The notes: generated by a model not told the origin, from the sequence alone. Counted from the stretch's first letter, positions 1 through 8,346 are shown. The stretch: DNA of 64,000 nucleotides from Maribacter zhoushanensis (GCF_029350975.1 NZ_JARKMR010000008.1:1-64000); one strand, 5' to 3'. Program-made: numbers and translations.

Positions 1-77
1 GGCTTTTGGCTTTTGGCTTTTGGCTTTTGGCTTTTGGCTTTTGGCTTTTGGCTTTTGGCTTTTGGCTTTTGGCTTTT
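1..77. repeat. Tandem heptanucleotide repeat (GGCTTTT) x11
   Basis: Eleven exact head-to-tail copies of the 7-base unit GGCTTTT start at the window edge, so the array may be longer. Two more copies of the unit stand alone at about 12137-12150 inside another gene-free block. No reading frame or RNA gene explains it. Seven is not a multiple of three, so it is not a coding repeat, and it is a likely slippage-prone intergenic array. Confidence 0.9.
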
Positions 78-311
78 ACTGATAAAAATTTAGCATAGCT
101 AAATACTTGAAATCAAAAAAGTCTATTTTCTAAACTCTATTTTCTTTATTCCAACCTTATACCTCGTACTTCAGAATTCATACTTACTACTTTATACTCT
201 TTACTTAATACCGGCTTTGGTCGATTTGCGATTTACCCTTGACACCTATAAATTTCTTATCTTAGTCATTGGCTTACAAATCAACTAATTGCTTCAAAAA
301 CACTTAACGCT
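78..311. other. Gene-free AT-rich spacer with degenerate pyrimidine-rich phrases
   Basis: No ORF here has coding character. The block is built of phrases such as TCTATTTTCT, TACTTAATAC and ACTCTTTACT. These recur at about 1670-1760, 1925-2000, 2190-2235 and 12290-12430, so it looks like a dispersed degenerate intergenic repeat. The promoter of the next gene presumably lies in the last 60 bases, but I see no clear Bacteroidetes -7 box. Confidence 0.5.
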
Positions 312-947
312 ATGGACTACCTATCCCCTACCTATTTTTTTGATTTTGAAAGTGACGAGATTCAAGATTTGGTTTCTGAATTTAAAAACACCACACTTTC
401 TGAAAAAGAAATTTCCATTGCACTATACAACACGGTAAGAGATACCTGGCGTTATGACCCCTACAGCTTAAGTTTTAATAAAGAGAAATACCGTGCCAGT
501 GAAATTGTAAAACGCACCAACGGTCATTGTATTGATAAATCTATCATCTTGATTGCCGCACTCCGCGCGCTTGGCATACCTGCACGAATTCACTTGGCGA
601 AAGTTAAAAACCATATTGGTGTAGAACGGCTTATTGAAAAATTTGGCTCTAATGAACTTACTCCCCATGGTATGGTAGATGCTTTTATAAATGGTAAATG
701 GCTGAAACTATCGCCAACCTTCAATACATCTTTATGTGAAATGCTACGTGTGGCTCCTTTAGATTTTGATGGAGAAAATGATGCCGTTTTACAAGAATAC
801 AATGAAGAAGGCACCCAGTTTATGGAATACCTAGAAGATTACGGTCATTTTGAGGACCTCCCTCTAACTTTCATGGAACGGAACGCCCGTGAGCACTATC
901 CTAATATTTTTGACACCGGCACCAACCAAACAGAGTTTCAGTTATAG
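312..947 (+). CDS. Transglutaminase-like superfamily protein
   Basis: A 211-residue protein with no signal peptide, so probably cytoplasmic. The core segment around residues 68-95 (RTNGHCIDKSIILIAALRALGIPARI) is the transglutaminase-like/Cys protease signature, with the candidate nucleophile Cys73. A candidate His119 lies in TPHGMVDAFINGKW. The third triad position, usually Asp in a W-x-x-x-D-P-T context, reads KLSPTF here, so Asp appears replaced by Ser. The fold assignment is fairly safe. Whether it acts as a protease, amidase or transglutaminase cannot be told, and no substrate can be named. It stands alone, and the neighbour downstream starts about 90 bases later. Confidence 0.75.
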   Translation: MDYLSPTYFFDFESDEIQDLVSEFKNTTLSEKEISIALYNTVRDTWRYDPYSLSFNKEKYRASEIVKRTNGHCIDKSIILIAALRALGIPARIHLAKVKNHIGVERLIEKFGSNELTPHGMVDAFINGKWLKLSPTFNTSLCEMLRVAPLDFDGENDAVLQEYNEEGTQFMEYLEDYGHFEDLPLTFMERNAREHYPNIFDTGTNQTEFQL

Positions 948-1033
948 GCTTTAACAAACTTTAATACTCAATTCTATTGAAAGGCGAATTGCGAATTACT
1001 ATTTGTAGTACTTTCGATTCAAAATTGTATCCC

Positions 1034-1621
1034 GTGAAAAACATTTTTCTAGTACTGATAATAGCATTCTCATCATCATTTGCGATAGCACAAGAACCAA
1101 TAGTCTGGAACCCAGATTACGAATTACAGCTAAGCGACTATCAGTCGCCCGAATCAGAAATTAACCCCGCACTTACCTCCTATTCCATTTATTCGGGCTC
1201 AAAAATCGATTTCAGTTTTAATATGAATTCGGTTTCTTTCATGTTCACCAAGAACTTCAACAGCAAGGTCAAAGCTATTTTTCAAAAGAACTTAGCGGTA
1301 TTGGTTGCCCCAGATTCATTAACAGCGAATCAGCTACTACAATTTGGTCGGTATGATTTTGACCTGGTAGAATTGTACTCCAGAAAAATACGCAAGAAGA
1401 TATATGAGGAAAAAGGTGCTTTTAGTGATTCTAGCTTATTTCAACCTATTTTTAATGAGCTACAAAAAGAGATGAATACCGTAAGCGCACAAGTTTTTAA
1501 GGCAACGGATTTTGGTAAAGATGCTGAATTGCTACAAAAAGAACACAACAAAGTCATTGATGAAATTAATACCCTTTCAGATTTTTGTATGACATGCAAG
1601 CCTAAGAAGAATAGGAAGTAG
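1034..1621 (+). CDS. Exported DUF922-like protein with degenerate active site
   Basis: The reading frame is open from a TTG at 977. The GTG at 1034 is the better start because it yields a textbook signal peptide (KNIFLVLIIAFSSSFAIAQ, cleavage after AQ) and a 195-residue precursor. The segment LLQFGRYDFDLVELYSRKIRK aligns by eye with the DUF922 putative metalloprotease motif, usually of the form HEQGHFDI..LYARKLRK. Here the metal-binding His-Glu and the second His are replaced by Phe-Gly and Tyr. It therefore looks like a catalytically dead periplasmic relative. The family link rests on one motif only. Confidence 0.55.
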   Translation: MKNIFLVLIIAFSSSFAIAQEPIVWNPDYELQLSDYQSPESEINPALTSYSIYSGSKIDFSFNMNSVSFMFTKNFNSKVKAIFQKNLAVLVAPDSLTANQLLQFGRYDFDLVELYSRKIRKKIYEEKGAFSDSSLFQPIFNELQKEMNTVSAQVFKATDFGKDAELLQKEHNKVIDEINTLSDFCMTCKPKKNRK

Positions 1622-1755
1622 TTGTTTGTTGATGGTTTTTTTTAACGCTGCGCGTTTTTTTGTATCAGGTAATAAGTACGAAGTATTAAGCCGTTTGCAA
1701 TAAGCTATTGTCTATAAAAATTGGTACTACGCACCTTTTACTATAACGGAACAAA

Positions 1756-1907
1756 ATATCAGTTCGAGTGAATTTTCGAAGTATGAGAAAATTTGCTTGC
1801 ACGCCGACAAGGAGGGTATCGAGAACCTATCGTGTTCCAAACCTGTTCTCGATACAATTTTATGACTCAGCTTTGCTACGTCATAAAACCACTCGAACTG
1901 ACAATAT
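1756..1907. repeat. Nested-hairpin intergenic repeat, copy 1 (complete)
   Basis: The element is bounded by an inverted repeat, CAGTTCGAGTG (1760-1770) and CACTCGAACTG (1890-1900). Inside are a perfect 11-bp inverted pair GTATCGAGAAC (1816-1826) / GTTCTCGATAC (1845-1855) and a further small hairpin TATGAC/GTCATA (1861-1884). The same ends and the core phrase GTGTTCCAAACCTGTT recur in copy 2 and partly near 58.8 kb. No transposase is encoded, so it is a REP/MITE-like non-autonomous repeat. Confidence 0.85.
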
Positions 1908-2010
1908 CACAATTAAAACTTTGTTTTCAATAGATTACCACATTGCTAAAAATCCCCTCGCAAAGACTTTGTACTTTTTACTTAATACTCTTTACCATAT
2001 CAGAACAAAA

Positions 2011-2139
2011 TATCAGTTCGAGTGAATTTTCGAAGTATGAGAAAATTTGCTTGCCCGCCGACAAGGAAGGTATCGAGAACCTATCGTGTTCCAAACCTGT
2101 TGTCGATACATTTTCTTTCAGAAAACACTCGAACTGACA
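2011..2139. repeat. Nested-hairpin intergenic repeat, copy 2 (complete)
   Basis: Near-identical to copy 1 over its left two thirds. The ends are CAGTTCGAGTG (2014-2024) and CACTCGAACTG (2126-2136). The internal pair is GTATCGAGAAC (2070-2080) / GTTGTCGATAC (2099-2109) with one mismatch. The third hairpin is different from copy 1 (TTTCT/AGAAA), so the right-hand variable stem evolves fastest while the termini are conserved. Confidence 0.85.
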
Positions 2140-2334
2140 TAGGTAAATTACATGGAGTGAAAATTCAATAAAACCTCCTCGCAATGACACATACTTTTTA
2201 CTTGTGACTTTGTACTTAATACTCTTTACTTCTCTACCAACACAACTCAGCACCCAAAACTTACAATTGGGTAACTTAACTTATCTTCAAAACAATGATA
2301 CCTCCATCTTTGTAAAACATTAAACCAACCGAAC

Positions 2335-2994
2335 ATGGAAAACATCATTAAAATTTTCATTTACATACACGCCTTTTTTGGAGGAGTAGGACTTATAACG
2401 GGTATTGCCAGCATAATCGTCAGAAAAGGACAACGAAACCATAAACTATTAGGGAAATGGTTTTCTTGGTCTATGATCATTAGCTCTGTAATTTCTTTGG
2501 TAGTCGCCAGAATGCCCAATCACATCAATACCTTTTTATTTTTGATCGGTATTTTTACCATCTACATGGTTTTGGCGGGCAATAGAGCACTTACATTCAA
2601 ATCGACCAAAAAAACAAAAGCAAACTTGACCGATAAACTAGTTTCTGGGATTATGGCTATTTGTGCCCTGCTAATGATCGGCTTTGGTGTCACCGGATTA
2701 CTAAACGGCTATTCTCACAGTATTCTTTATCTGTTCTTCGGGATCATCGGTCTGTTTCTACCTTACGGAGATTACAAGCTCTTTAAGAATACCTTGAACA
2801 ATAGAAAGCTATGGCTCATAAATCACCTAAGCAGAATGTTGGGTGCACTCATTGCATCGGTAACTGCATTTTTTGTTGCCGGTATGCACCAAGACAATCT
2901 ATGGGCATGGATTACTCCGTCCGTACTAGGAACTGCCTATATTATCTACTGGATTAAAAAAACAAAAGGTAAAAAGAAATTGAAAACGGCTTAA
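2335..2994 (+). CDS. Integral membrane protein, DUF2306-like
   Basis: A 219-residue protein almost entirely made of hydrophobic helices (about seven), with conserved-looking loop residues His13, Gly17-Gly20 and the H-x-x-x-G of RNHKLLGKW early in the sequence and NHLSRMLGA near residue 161. This pattern fits the DUF2306 family of uncharacterised inner-membrane proteins. The last two residues, Lys-Thr-Ala, run into a stop that shares a TTAA with the stop of gldC on the opposite strand, so the two genes are tail to tail with a 4-base overlap. No function is known. Confidence 0.6.
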   Translation: MENIIKIFIYIHAFFGGVGLITGIASIIVRKGQRNHKLLGKWFSWSMIISSVISLVVARMPNHINTFLFLIGIFTIYMVLAGNRALTFKSTKKTKANLTDKLVSGIMAICALLMIGFGVTGLLNGYSHSILYLFFGIIGLFLPYGDYKLFKNTLNNRKLWLINHLSRMLGALIASVTAFFVAGMHQDNLWAWITPSVLGTAYIIYWIKKTKGKKKLKTA

Positions 2995-3332
2995 CCTTGA
3001 TCCTTAAGATTTAGATTTTCTGCGAAGTAATCACAAAAATCTTTCATGGTAGCGGTCATTTTTTCGTCTTGTGTTGCCTTTAGAAAAGTATCTGACAAAG
3101 AAACCAAGGTCTGATGAAAGAATGTTTTCATTTCGTCTACAGGCATATCTTTTGTCCACAAATCTATTTTCAAAGACTCTTGGTTCTTGCTATCCCAAAC
3201 GGATAATAACATTGCCTTTGCGGCTTCGTTCTCTATACCGCCGTCTTGTGCAGACCAGTTTAATGTTTCCGGAATTCTATTATCATCTAATCCTACGCGC
3301 AGTGTAATTTCTGAAGTATGTAAATCTGCCAT
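2991..3332 (-). CDS. gldC: Gliding motility protein GldC
   Basis: A 113-residue soluble protein opening MADLHTSEITLRVGLDDNRIPETLNW, which is characteristic of GldC. It contains the conserved stretch MLLSVWDSKNQESLKIDLWTKDMPVDEMK. GldC is a small accessory protein that improves gliding in Flavobacterium johnsoniae and is almost always beside gldB. Here the start codon follows the gldB stop directly with no gap, so the pair is one transcript and probably translationally coupled. Gliding depends on the type IX secretion system, whose core genes are not in this window. Confidence 0.92.
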   Translation of the reverse strand: MADLHTSEITLRVGLDDNRIPETLNWSAQDGGIENEAAKAMLLSVWDSKNQESLKIDLWTKDMPVDEMKTFFHQTLVSLSDTFLKATQDEKMTATMKDFCDYFAENLNLKDQG

Positions 3333-4331
3333 CTAATTTCTCGGTTTGTAATTTGATTTCTTAAATATTTCATCTGCAGGCATTGGCATTAACTGCATCA
3401 TGCTTACATCATTGTTTTCCATAAAGGCACGTACAATTTGCCAGCCTATATAACGACCAAGTCTCCCCGGCGACTCATTATCTAACTCTAAACCGAATTT
3501 AGAAAATGGTGCAGGTTCTAAAAATCGCTGATTCAATTTATTATCGGTACTATATAAATATTCGTTCTCTATAAAATTTCTCCACATTGGCTCTTCATTG
3601 GCAACCGCCCAGTCTATTTCTTCTTGAGAATATCCTATCTTTTTTCCATCGCTTGCCTCAGGCATCAACTTATCCTTAAGGTATAGTTCTTTTCCAAAAT
3701 AAATCATACGGGCAAGATAGCTGCGGTCTCTAGGTCTTGGCACAACCTGCTTTGCAAATGCGCTTGCTACATCGCTAATCAAATAATTGCGATCTAGAGA
3801 TTGCGCTATGTAACGCTGAAAACCACCGTAATACTTATGCTCAGACCCCAAGTAATTATCAAGGCTAATGAACAGTAAACTATCGGTCAAAATAATTCTG
3901 TTGTTGTAATCAACATCATTGGTTACGGTAAGAATTTTTGGAACCTTGTACTGCGGAAAATAATATTTAATGTGCTTAAACAACTGTACCAAACCTTCTT
4001 CCTCATCTTCAAAACTACGAAAGGCATTACCCACCTCTTGAAATAGCTCTATCTGAAGCGAATCTTGCATTTTAGCGATCCAAACACTATCTGGTGCCGG
4101 AAACAAATACGGATATGTTTTACGTAATGCCGGTAAACCTTTTTCACCTGCAGCGGCGAACTCACGATCAAATCGAGATATTTTAAGATCCATTGGTATT
4201 GCGGCAATCTCTTTTGCTACCTTATCACTATCATTACAGCTAGAAAGAATGAAAAAAACTGATAATAGCATAAAAATAGGTTTGACCTTGGCAAGTATTT
4301 TACAATACATTTTATTATTTACAGTGTTCAA
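3333..4331 (-). CDS. gldB: Gliding motility lipoprotein GldB
   Basis: A 332-residue protein with an N-terminal hydrophobic segment ending LSVFFILSSC, a lipobox that predicts an SPII-processed lipoprotein. The mature part has the GldB hallmarks ISRFDREFAAAG, LRKTYPYLFPAPDSVW and GSEHKYYGGFQRYIAQ. GldB is essential for gliding in F. johnsoniae. A later start (MYCKILAK) is possible because the signal sequence is long with the first ATG. It faces nadE across about 50 bases, so the two share a divergent promoter region. Confidence 0.92.
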   Translation of the reverse strand: MNTVNNKMYCKILAKVKPIFMLLSVFFILSSCNDSDKVAKEIAAIPMDLKISRFDREFAAAGEKGLPALRKTYPYLFPAPDSVWIAKMQDSLQIELFQEVGNAFRSFEDEEEGLVQLFKHIKYYFPQYKVPKILTVTNDVDYNNRIILTDSLLFISLDNYLGSEHKYYGGFQRYIAQSLDRNYLISDVASAFAKQVVPRPRDRSYLARMIYFGKELYLKDKLMPEASDGKKIGYSQEEIDWAVANEEPMWRNFIENEYLYSTDNKLNQRFLEPAPFSKFGLELDNESPGRLGRYIGWQIVRAFMENNDVSMMQLMPMPADEIFKKSNYKPRN

Positions 4332-4380
4332 CTTATTTTTAGGGCAAAGTTAATTGATTTTACTAAATAATTAGAGCGGT

Positions 4381-5169
4381 ATGCAAACGGAAAAGGTAAT
4401 TGAGCACATTGTTAAATGGTTAAAAGATTATGCTACAAATGCAAAACAGAAAGGTTTTGTAATTGGCGTGTCTGGCGGAATTGATTCTGCCGTTACCTCA
4501 ACCCTCTGTGCAAAGACGGGTTTAGACCTTCTTTGTTTAGAGATGCCAATTCACCAAGCAGAGAACCAAAGTGACCGTGCTTCTAGACATATTGACTGGT
4601 TAACAGCCAATTTCCCCAACGTAAAAAGACAACCGGTTAACCTTACACCCGTATTTGACAGTTTGGTTGACGCACTACCTAGTGTTGATAATGAGGAAGA
4701 CAGATTTATGTCTTTAGCCAATACACGAGCACGTTTACGTATGACCAGCTTATACTATTTCGCCGCCCTAGAAAGATATTTGGTAGCAGGTACAGGTAAT
4801 AAAGTGGAGGATTTTGGCGTAGGGTTTTATACCAAGTACGGTGATGGCGGGGTAGATTTAAGCCCGATTGCCGATTTAATGAAAACCGAAGTATATGATA
4901 TTGCAAAAGCTTTAGGAGTAAACGAAGAGATTGTAAAGGCCGCACCAACGGATGGTCTATGGGGAGATGACAGAACAGATGAAGATCAGATAGGAGCCTC
5001 TTACCCTGAACTAGAATGGGCAATGAACATGAAAGACGAGGGTAAAAAAATTGATGATTTTGAGGGTAGAAAAAAGGAAGTTTATACTATCTTTACAAAG
5101 TTGAATACCATGAACCAGCATAAAATGCTACCAATTCCGGTTTGTGAGATACCAAACGAGTTAAAATAA
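4381..5169 (+). CDS. nadE: NH3-dependent NAD+ synthetase
   Basis: Converts deamido-NAD+ to NAD+ using ATP and ammonia. The PP-loop ATP-pyrophosphatase motif GVSGGIDSAV is at residues 29-38. LANTRARLRMTSLYYFAA and GTGNKVEDFGVGFYTKYGDGGVDLSPIADLMKTEVY are the substrate-binding segments of this family. At 262 residues it lacks the N-terminal glutaminase/nitrilase domain, so free ammonia is the nitrogen source. It is divergent from gldBC, a neighbourhood that I believe is common in flavobacteria. Confidence 0.95.
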   Translation: MQTEKVIEHIVKWLKDYATNAKQKGFVIGVSGGIDSAVTSTLCAKTGLDLLCLEMPIHQAENQSDRASRHIDWLTANFPNVKRQPVNLTPVFDSLVDALPSVDNEEDRFMSLANTRARLRMTSLYYFAALERYLVAGTGNKVEDFGVGFYTKYGDGGVDLSPIADLMKTEVYDIAKALGVNEEIVKAAPTDGLWGDDRTDEDQIGASYPELEWAMNMKDEGKKIDDFEGRKKEVYTIFTKLNTMNQHKMLPIPVCEIPNELK

Positions 5170-5335
5170 CAACTCAACTAAGAATCAGGGTATTAAATCG
5201 AAAATAAATTCGAAAATTATACGTTAATAATAAAAAAATGCAACTTTGACTTCTAATTTAGAATTTTAAGCCTTACATTGCATGTTGTCTTTTCATACAA
5301 AAGAAGGTCCTGAAATCTATATAAAAAAATAATTA

Positions 5336-5965
5336 ATGATCAAAGTTTTAATAGCGGATAACCATCCTATCATAAGAATGGGAGTTAGGAAGGTTCTAGA
5401 ATCCGCTGAGGGATTTGAACTGATCGATGAGGTAGCTAATACCGAAGAACTTTTTGAAAAACTCAAAGACACAACCCCCGATGTGGTCATGCTAGAAATG
5501 GATATTCCAGATATTAATGGAATAGCGGCATTACGCAAAATCAAAAAAGATTACCCAGACGTAAAAGTTCTTATGTACAGCGGTCAATCTGAAGATGTTT
5601 ATGCACTTAGCGCCATAAGAGCCGGTGCTTTTGGATATTTATCCAAATCATCTGGTGTAGAATACATTACTGCAGCAGTAACGAAAGTTAGCGAAGGTAG
5701 CATGTTCATTACTAACGAACTTGCACAACGTCTTGCTTTTGATGAAGGAACTAAAAAACCAAGAAGGTTCTTTAGAAAATTATCTACTAGAGAAATAGAA
5801 GTACTAAAACTTTTAGCTAGTGGTAAACGTAACAAAGAAGTTGCATTAGGTTTGAACCTAAATGAAAAAACAGTTAGTACCTATAAAGCTCGTTTAATGA
5901 AAAAATTAAATGTAGACAACATGGTAGATTTATTACAACAGGCAAAAGCCTTAGAATTGTACTAA
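5336..5965 (+). CDS. LuxR/NarL-type response regulator with atypical receiver
   Basis: A 209-residue protein with an N-terminal receiver domain (1-125) and a C-terminal GerE/LuxR helix-turn-helix (about 148-205: LSTREIEVLKLLASGKRNKEVALGLNLNEKTVSTYKARLMKKLNV). The receiver is unusual. The acidic pair is Asp8-Asn9 (usually Asp-Asp) and the phosphoacceptor position in LLDxxMP reads MLEMDIP, so Glu54 replaces Asp. The Thr/Ser (MYSGQ) and Lys (YLSKSSG) positions are intact. Glu often mimics phospho-Asp, so the regulator may be constitutively active or phosphorylation-independent. No sensor kinase gene is adjacent. Target genes are unknown. Confidence 0.88.
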   Translation: MIKVLIADNHPIIRMGVRKVLESAEGFELIDEVANTEELFEKLKDTTPDVVMLEMDIPDINGIAALRKIKKDYPDVKVLMYSGQSEDVYALSAIRAGAFGYLSKSSGVEYITAAVTKVSEGSMFITNELAQRLAFDEGTKKPRRFFRKLSTREIEVLKLLASGKRNKEVALGLNLNEKTVSTYKARLMKKLNVDNMVDLLQQAKALELY

Positions 5966-5988
5966 ATTCTTACAACTGTATAAAACAC

Positions 5989-6020
5989 AAAAAAGACCTG
6001 CTATGAGCAGGTCTTTTTAT
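5989..6020. terminator. Bidirectional intrinsic terminator
   Basis: A perfect stem GACCTGCT (5995-6002) / AGCAGGTC (6006-6013) with a 3-base loop is flanked by an A-run on the left and a T-run on the right. It sits between the convergent response regulator and dnaG genes and can serve both. Confidence 0.9.
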
Positions 6021-6039
6021 TTATATACCTTTTACGTTT

Positions 6040-8025
6040 TTAAGACAATACCCTGTTCAGTTTCTTGTTCAACAACTTATTTAACTGAATGTAATTCATA
6101 ATTTCCTCTAACACCTCTCTATGATCTGTAGTAGAATCTTCAGTAGTATTTTGCAAGGTGTTCATTCTCTTTTTAATCAAAAAGCAACGTAAAGTCAATA
6201 TGGTCTCACTTACCAATTGTGCAACACCTATTTCTTTACTCTTCGGAAAAATTTCTTTACGCTCCCAATCATGTAATATGTAACGTTCTTCTTCCATTAA
6301 AATAGAAGATATTTGATTGGCCATTTCTTGCTCTAGACTATTGACGAAGGCTGTTATCGAAAATTCTTCCTTTTCATTTAAAGCCTCTATTAGTCTAGCA
6401 TACATTTTACGAAAATCCTCATTGGCCAATTCTATTTCATCTTCCTGCAAATCCAAGTAGATTTTCTCGTACACTTTAATTTCAGATATTTCTGGCTCCA
6501 ACACTAAATCTCCCGCATCGTTTTCTTTCAATACTAGATCCTCAAACTGTTCTTTGAGATTTCCATACAGCATAAGCGATTCAATAATTTTTCGCTCTAA
6601 TAGATACTGTACATCTACTTTTTCCTGTTTTTCTTGATTGGTATTACGAACAACATCAAAAGCCTTTTGCTCCTCTTTTTGTTGAGCTTGTGCATTCTTG
6701 TCTTCCTTCTTACCGATCTGCGCAAGTGTATTGAACAAAACAGCCTCAGAAATATTCATGATCTGGGCACACTCTTGAATATATATTTCTTTTTGAATAC
6801 GATCTGGAATTTTAGAAATACTATTTACAATATCCCTAACCGTATCTGCTCTTTTAATAGGATCATTATCCGCTTCTTTTACAAGTAGCGATGCCTTAAA
6901 CTGTATAAAATCTTTAGAATTGTCATTTAAATATGTCATGACATCATCTAACTCATTATTCTTGGCAAAACTATCTGGATCCTCACCTTCCGGAAATGTA
7001 CATACACGCACATTCATACCTTGCTCCAAGATTAAATCTATACCACGCAATGATGCACGCAGACCTGCCGCATCTCCATCAAATAACACGGTTATATTTT
7101 TGGTCAATCTGTTGATCAATCTAATTTGTTCCGGAGTCAATGCCGTACCACTAGAAGACACTACGTTATCAATACCGCGCTGCGCAAATTGAATAACATC
7201 TGTATAACCTTCTACCAGATAACAATTATCTTCTTTTGCTATAGATTGCTTTGCATGGTAAATACCGTACAGCACTTTACTCTTATGGTAGATGTCGCTT
7301 TCGGGTGAATTCAGGTATTTAGCCGCTTTTTTATCGTTCGTTAAAATACGCCCTCCAAAACCAAGCACACGACCACTTAAGGAGTGGATAGGAAACATAA
7401 CCCGACCTTTAAATCGGTCAAATTTTCGTGAACCATTTGGGTTGTTGGCATCTTCCTTAACAATGGTGAGCCCTGTTTTTGAAAGGTATTCTAATTTATA
7501 TCCCTTATCTAGAGCCGCTGTGGTAAAACCGTCCCATTGATCTAAGCAATACCCTAACTCAAATTTCTTGATGGTTTCATCTGTAAACCCACGTTCTTTA
7601 AAATAGCTTAAGCCAATTGCTTTACCCAACTCAGACTCCCACAACATTTCTTTAAAATGTGTTTGGGCAAATTCAGATACCAGATACATACTCTCACGCT
7701 CACTGGCCTGTTCTTTTTGCTCGTTAGATTGCTCTGTCTCCTCTACTTCAATATTATATTTTTTAGCTAAATACTTTATAGCCTCTGGATAGGTAAAATG
7801 CTCGTGCTCCATTAAAAAAGCGACCACATTACCACCTTTACCACTACTGAAATCTTTCCAAATCTGTTTTACGGGAGATACCATAAAACTTGGTGAACGT
7901 TCATCTGTAAACGGACTAAGACCTTTGAAGTTAGAGCCTGATTTTTTGAGTTGTACAAAATCACCAATCACCTCTTCTAAACGAGCGGTTTCATAAACTT
8001 TATCTATGGTAATTTTTGAAATCAT
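6040..8025 (-). CDS. dnaG: DNA primase DnaG with altered zinc-binding domain
   Basis: Makes RNA primers at the replication fork. The TOPRIM catalytic core is clear: LVEGYTDVIQFAQ around residue 270 carries the catalytic Glu and LFDGDAAGLRASLRG the DxD-type metal site. At 661 residues it has the usual size, including a C-terminal helicase-binding region. The N-terminal domain keeps the family outline (NFKGLSPFTDERSPSF...WKDFSSGKGGNVVAF). All four canonical Cys-His-Cys-Cys zinc ligands are replaced, namely Ser37, Thr40, Asp58 and Ser61. I recall similar sequences in other Flavobacteriia, so this is probably a lineage trait and not a defect. Confidence 0.95.
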   Translation of the reverse strand: MISKITIDKVYETARLEEVIGDFVQLKKSGSNFKGLSPFTDERSPSFMVSPVKQIWKDFSSGKGGNVVAFLMEHEHFTYPEAIKYLAKKYNIEVEETEQSNEQKEQASERESMYLVSEFAQTHFKEMLWESELGKAIGLSYFKERGFTDETIKKFELGYCLDQWDGFTTAALDKGYKLEYLSKTGLTIVKEDANNPNGSRKFDRFKGRVMFPIHSLSGRVLGFGGRILTNDKKAAKYLNSPESDIYHKSKVLYGIYHAKQSIAKEDNCYLVEGYTDVIQFAQRGIDNVVSSSGTALTPEQIRLINRLTKNITVLFDGDAAGLRASLRGIDLILEQGMNVRVCTFPEGEDPDSFAKNNELDDVMTYLNDNSKDFIQFKASLLVKEADNDPIKRADTVRDIVNSISKIPDRIQKEIYIQECAQIMNISEAVLFNTLAQIGKKEDKNAQAQQKEEQKAFDVVRNTNQEKQEKVDVQYLLERKIIESLMLYGNLKEQFEDLVLKENDAGDLVLEPEISEIKVYEKIYLDLQEDEIELANEDFRKMYARLIEALNEKEEFSITAFVNSLEQEMANQISSILMEEERYILHDWERKEIFPKSKEIGVAQLVSETILTLRCFLIKKRMNTLQNTTEDSTTDHREVLEEIMNYIQLNKLLNKKLNRVLS

Positions 8026-8094
8026 ATTGCTACCTCAGCCCCTTTGAAAAGGGCAAATAAATTTGTGTAAATTAGAACATCAAAAATAGCAATA

Positions 8095-8346
8095 ATGATT
8101 CTATTCTTTGGCACTAGACCTGGAAAGCCCGAAACTAAACATCTTTTTAATTGTACATGCCCTTATTGTCAGCAACATGGAACATTGACAGCTGTTACCC
8201 AAAAGAACTACTTTCATATATTTTGGATCAAGCTTTTTAAGATTTCTAGTTCTACGGTAGCAGAATGCAACCACTGTAAACGTGCATTTTACGAAAATGA
8301 ATTTACCGAGGAAATGAATAGCGAGTTCTCTAAAACAGTTAATTAG
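8095..8346 (+). CDS. Small zinc-ribbon protein
   Basis: An 83-residue protein with two CxxC knuckles, CPYC at residues 23-26 and CNHC at 59-62, spaced as in the zinc-ribbon_15 type family. A hydrophobic stretch, YFHIFWIKLF, lies between them, as is common for this group. It is divergent from dnaG (about 70-base gap) and convergent with the outer-membrane protein gene. Its role is unknown. An RNA- or protein-binding function would be speculation. Confidence 0.7.
   Translation: MILFFGTRPGKPETKHLFNCTCPYCQQHGTLTAVTQKNYFHIFWIKLFKISSSTVAECNHCKRAFYENEFTEEMNSEFSKTVN

Larger units (their letters stand above)
1622..2334. other. Gene-free region holding two copies of a palindromic repeat element
   Basis: About 700 bases without a convincing gene. 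ORFs that can be drawn here run through the two repeat copies listed separately and share no coding character. The rest is pyrimidine-rich filler (ACTTTGTACTTAATACTCTTTACT-type phrases at about 1960-2000 and 2200-2235). The promoter for the membrane protein at 2335 should be near 2300, where CATCTTTG (2305-2312) is one mismatch from the Bacteroidetes -7 consensus TAnnTTTG. Confidence 0.6.

Noticed and set aside
1768-2253. Several ORFs of 64-91 codons on both strands
   Set aside because: All run through the two nested-hairpin repeat copies and the parts that differ do so without codon conservation, so they are chance frames.
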